NCBI GenBank assembly: GCA_030628755.1 | Contig: DAOVQH010000134.1 | Coordinates: forward strand, 1 to 6,946 | DNA length: 6,946 bases | Direction of reading: 5' to 3' | DNA from: Candidatus Cloacimonadota bacterium | GTDB lineage: Bacteria > Cloacimonadota > Cloacimonadia > Cloacimonadales > TCS61 | Program-made: the position numbers and the translations under genes | The notes under the pieces: generated by a model | The model's database searches: none | Told to the model about the DNA's origin: nothing | Seen by the model: the letters and a program-made list of their open reading frames with translations, nothing else | Shown: positions 5,672-6,946 of the stretch, one piece after another | Position numbering within the stretch: position 1 is the stretch's first letter | Layout of the letters: each line of letters opens with the position of its first letter

Positions 5672-6946
5672 TTACCAAAACCTGAACGATCTTTCCAGCA
5701 TAACCTCGTGTGTATTTTCCTCATCAAAAGGTAAAATATTATACCTATATGAAATTTTAAATCTAAAAGGAAGGGCATATCTTAATGAAAACTCATGAAA
5801 AATTCCCATTTCAGTATCAAAAGCGGTTTCCTGAGGATTTTCAAACCTCGTTTCATAATCTAAGAACAGATTACGCGTCAGGTATTTTCCCATACTTATA
5901 GAAAGATTATTTAAGAACAGTTCTGAACTTAAACGAGCTACTTCATTGCTTTCCTCAGTAAAATAGTATTCCGATTTATTTTCCGAAGAATAGCTGGCAA
6001 ACAAGTTCTGGATAAGGTCTGTCTGCAAATGAAAATAATCTAACCTGAAAAGCTGTCGCACCCAGTTCTCGACAGGTGAAATCAAGGGATCCAATACTGC
6101 GCTTTCCAATCCCAAACCTGCAATTTGAATAACCTCATCCTGAAGAAGGGATTTTTTCTGAGCTGGAGAAATTTCATCCATTGTCCTGTTATACCTGAGT
6201 TTAGCAAAAATATCGGTTATTTTATCTGCTGGATTATCACTTCTCAGTTCAAATCTTAAAGTTCCAACAGTTCCCGCTGTACTCTCCTCGTTATAGATTA
6301 CCAGAGTTATGAGAGTCCCATCAGAGGTTTTCTTATAAAAAGTACCGGAAATTTTTGCTCCAATATCATATTGGCTAAGTTGAATCTGTAAATAATCCAG
6401 GAGTAATTTGGTTCCAAACATATCAACTGAGCCTTTTTCTGAAATGAATAAAGCTTCAGGTAAAATAAACTGTCCATTTTCATATTTTAGATGAATATAT
6501 CCACCAGGTGTTATGGTTACATCAACAGGATAAGTAACATAACGAATATTATCACCAAAATGAAGCATTATATCCAATGTGAAAGGCAAAGGGGCTTCGC
6601 TTGTTTTTTTCTTTTCTTTAGTAACTTTATTGAATAATTTCAAAAGATTCTCTGTATCCGGAGGATAAATAGCCTGCCCATTCGAAACATAAATATCACC
6701 AAATATTTTCATATCATCAAAGGGACCAGTTACTTCCAGATAATCTGAATCTCTGCCCTTAATAACCAGCTTCATTACCGAGTTTCCCGGTGTGAATTTT
6801 GGCATATGAAATAAAATCCCATCTTTATTAGTATAAATTAAAAACTTCCCAAGGTTAAGCATTCCCAACCTGAAATCATTATCATTATTCCCAACTTCAT
6901 TTTTCAGGTAGAATTTTCCTTCACCTAATCTGAATTTAAATTTTTC
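5672..6946 (-). CDS. TamB-like (DUF490) translocation/assembly protein, C-terminal part
   Basis: The frame stays open to the right edge, so the visible 424 residues are the C-terminus of a larger protein; an apparent start at TTG 6866-6868 is internal. TamB proteins are long beta-helical proteins, anchored in the inner membrane and spanning the periplasm. They work with an Omp85-family partner (TamA, or BamA in some phyla) in outer-membrane assembly or lipid transport. Residues ~55-230 show the repeating beta pattern of the DUF490 domain (VTGPFDDMKIFGDIYVSNG, then FGTKLLLDYL and GTFYKKTSDGTLITL). Residues ~240-300 form a helical insert (QKKSLLQDEVIQIAGLGLES). Residues ~345-424 resemble the usual TamB end (ISMGKYLTRNLFLDYE), finishing in ERSFRFW. 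An aromatic last residue is the mark of chains recognised by Omp85 proteins. A partner gene is not in view. TamB is very likely at domain level, but its substrate is unknown. Confidence 0.85.
   Translation of the reverse strand, partial: EKFKFRLGEGKFYLKNEVGNNDNDFRLGMLNLGKFLIYTNKDGILFHMPKFTPGNSVMKLVIKGRDSDYLEVTGPFDDMKIFGDIYVSNGQAIYPPDTENLLKLFNKVTKEKKKTSEAPLPFTLDIMLHFGDNIRYVTYPVDVTITPGGYIHLKYENGQFILPEALFISEKGSVDMFGTKLLLDYLQIQLSQYDIGAKISGTFYKKTSDGTLITLVIYNEESTAGTVGTLRFELRSDNPADKITDIFAKLRYNRTMDEISPAQKKSLLQDEVIQIAGLGLESAVLDPLISPVENWVRQLFRLDYFHLQTDLIQNLFASYSSENKSEYYFTEESNEVARLSSELFLNNLSISMGKYLTRNLFLDYETRFENPQETAFDTEMGIFHEFSLRYALPFRFKISYRYNILPFDEENTHEVMLERSFRFW

Noticed and set aside
6866..6868. TTG as the start of a complete 398-residue gene
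   Set aside because: The same frame continues without a stop to the window edge with the same beta-strand character, and no ribosome binding site precedes the TTG.

Overview
The window looks like the chromosome of an AT-rich, Gram-negative (diderm) bacterium. Two of its four genes encode outer-membrane or envelope-assembly proteins: a large helix-hairpin-helix/beta-barrel protein, and a TamB-type protein ending in an aromatic beta-signal. The gene style (lysine- and isoleucine-rich proteins, clear Shine-Dalgarno sites, a prepilin-like protein, an outer-membrane protein with HhH domains) fits the Cloacimonadota or a neighbouring phylum of the Fibrobacteres-Chlorobi-Bacteroidetes side. This placement is inference, because no rRNA or marker gene is present.

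Layout. Positions 1-2865 on the minus strand hold the first 955 codons of a secreted HhH-domain/beta-barrel protein, whose end lies beyond the left edge. A 181-bp divergent intergenic region (2866-3046) carries its ribosome binding site and probably the start signals of both flanking genes. A small type IV pilin-like gene (3047-3523, plus) follows. After it comes a strong hairpin with a short T-run, then a PHP-type metallohydrolase gene of the CehA/McbA type (3617-5146, plus) with a complete set of metal ligands. On the right, running in from beyond the edge on the minus strand, is the C-terminal 424 residues of a TamB-like (DUF490) protein (5672-6946).

The 525-bp stretch between the convergent PHP and TamB genes has no convincing gene but is full of structure. 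Two near-identical ~55-bp copies of a 13-bp-arm hairpin lie 327 bp apart. Between them is a ~125-bp nested inverted-repeat element with an 8-T run inside it, and a short tandem repeat of about 10 bp. Another hairpin lies next to the TamB stop codon. This is the least explained part of the window.

The genes do not form an obvious single operon or a defence system. The most suggestive link is the divergent pair of a pilin-like protein and an outer-membrane protein with ComEA-like (but degenerate) HhH domains, which could mean a shared role in surface pilus or DNA-uptake biology. This is a hypothesis only. No tRNA, rRNA, CRISPR array, integrase or transposase was seen.
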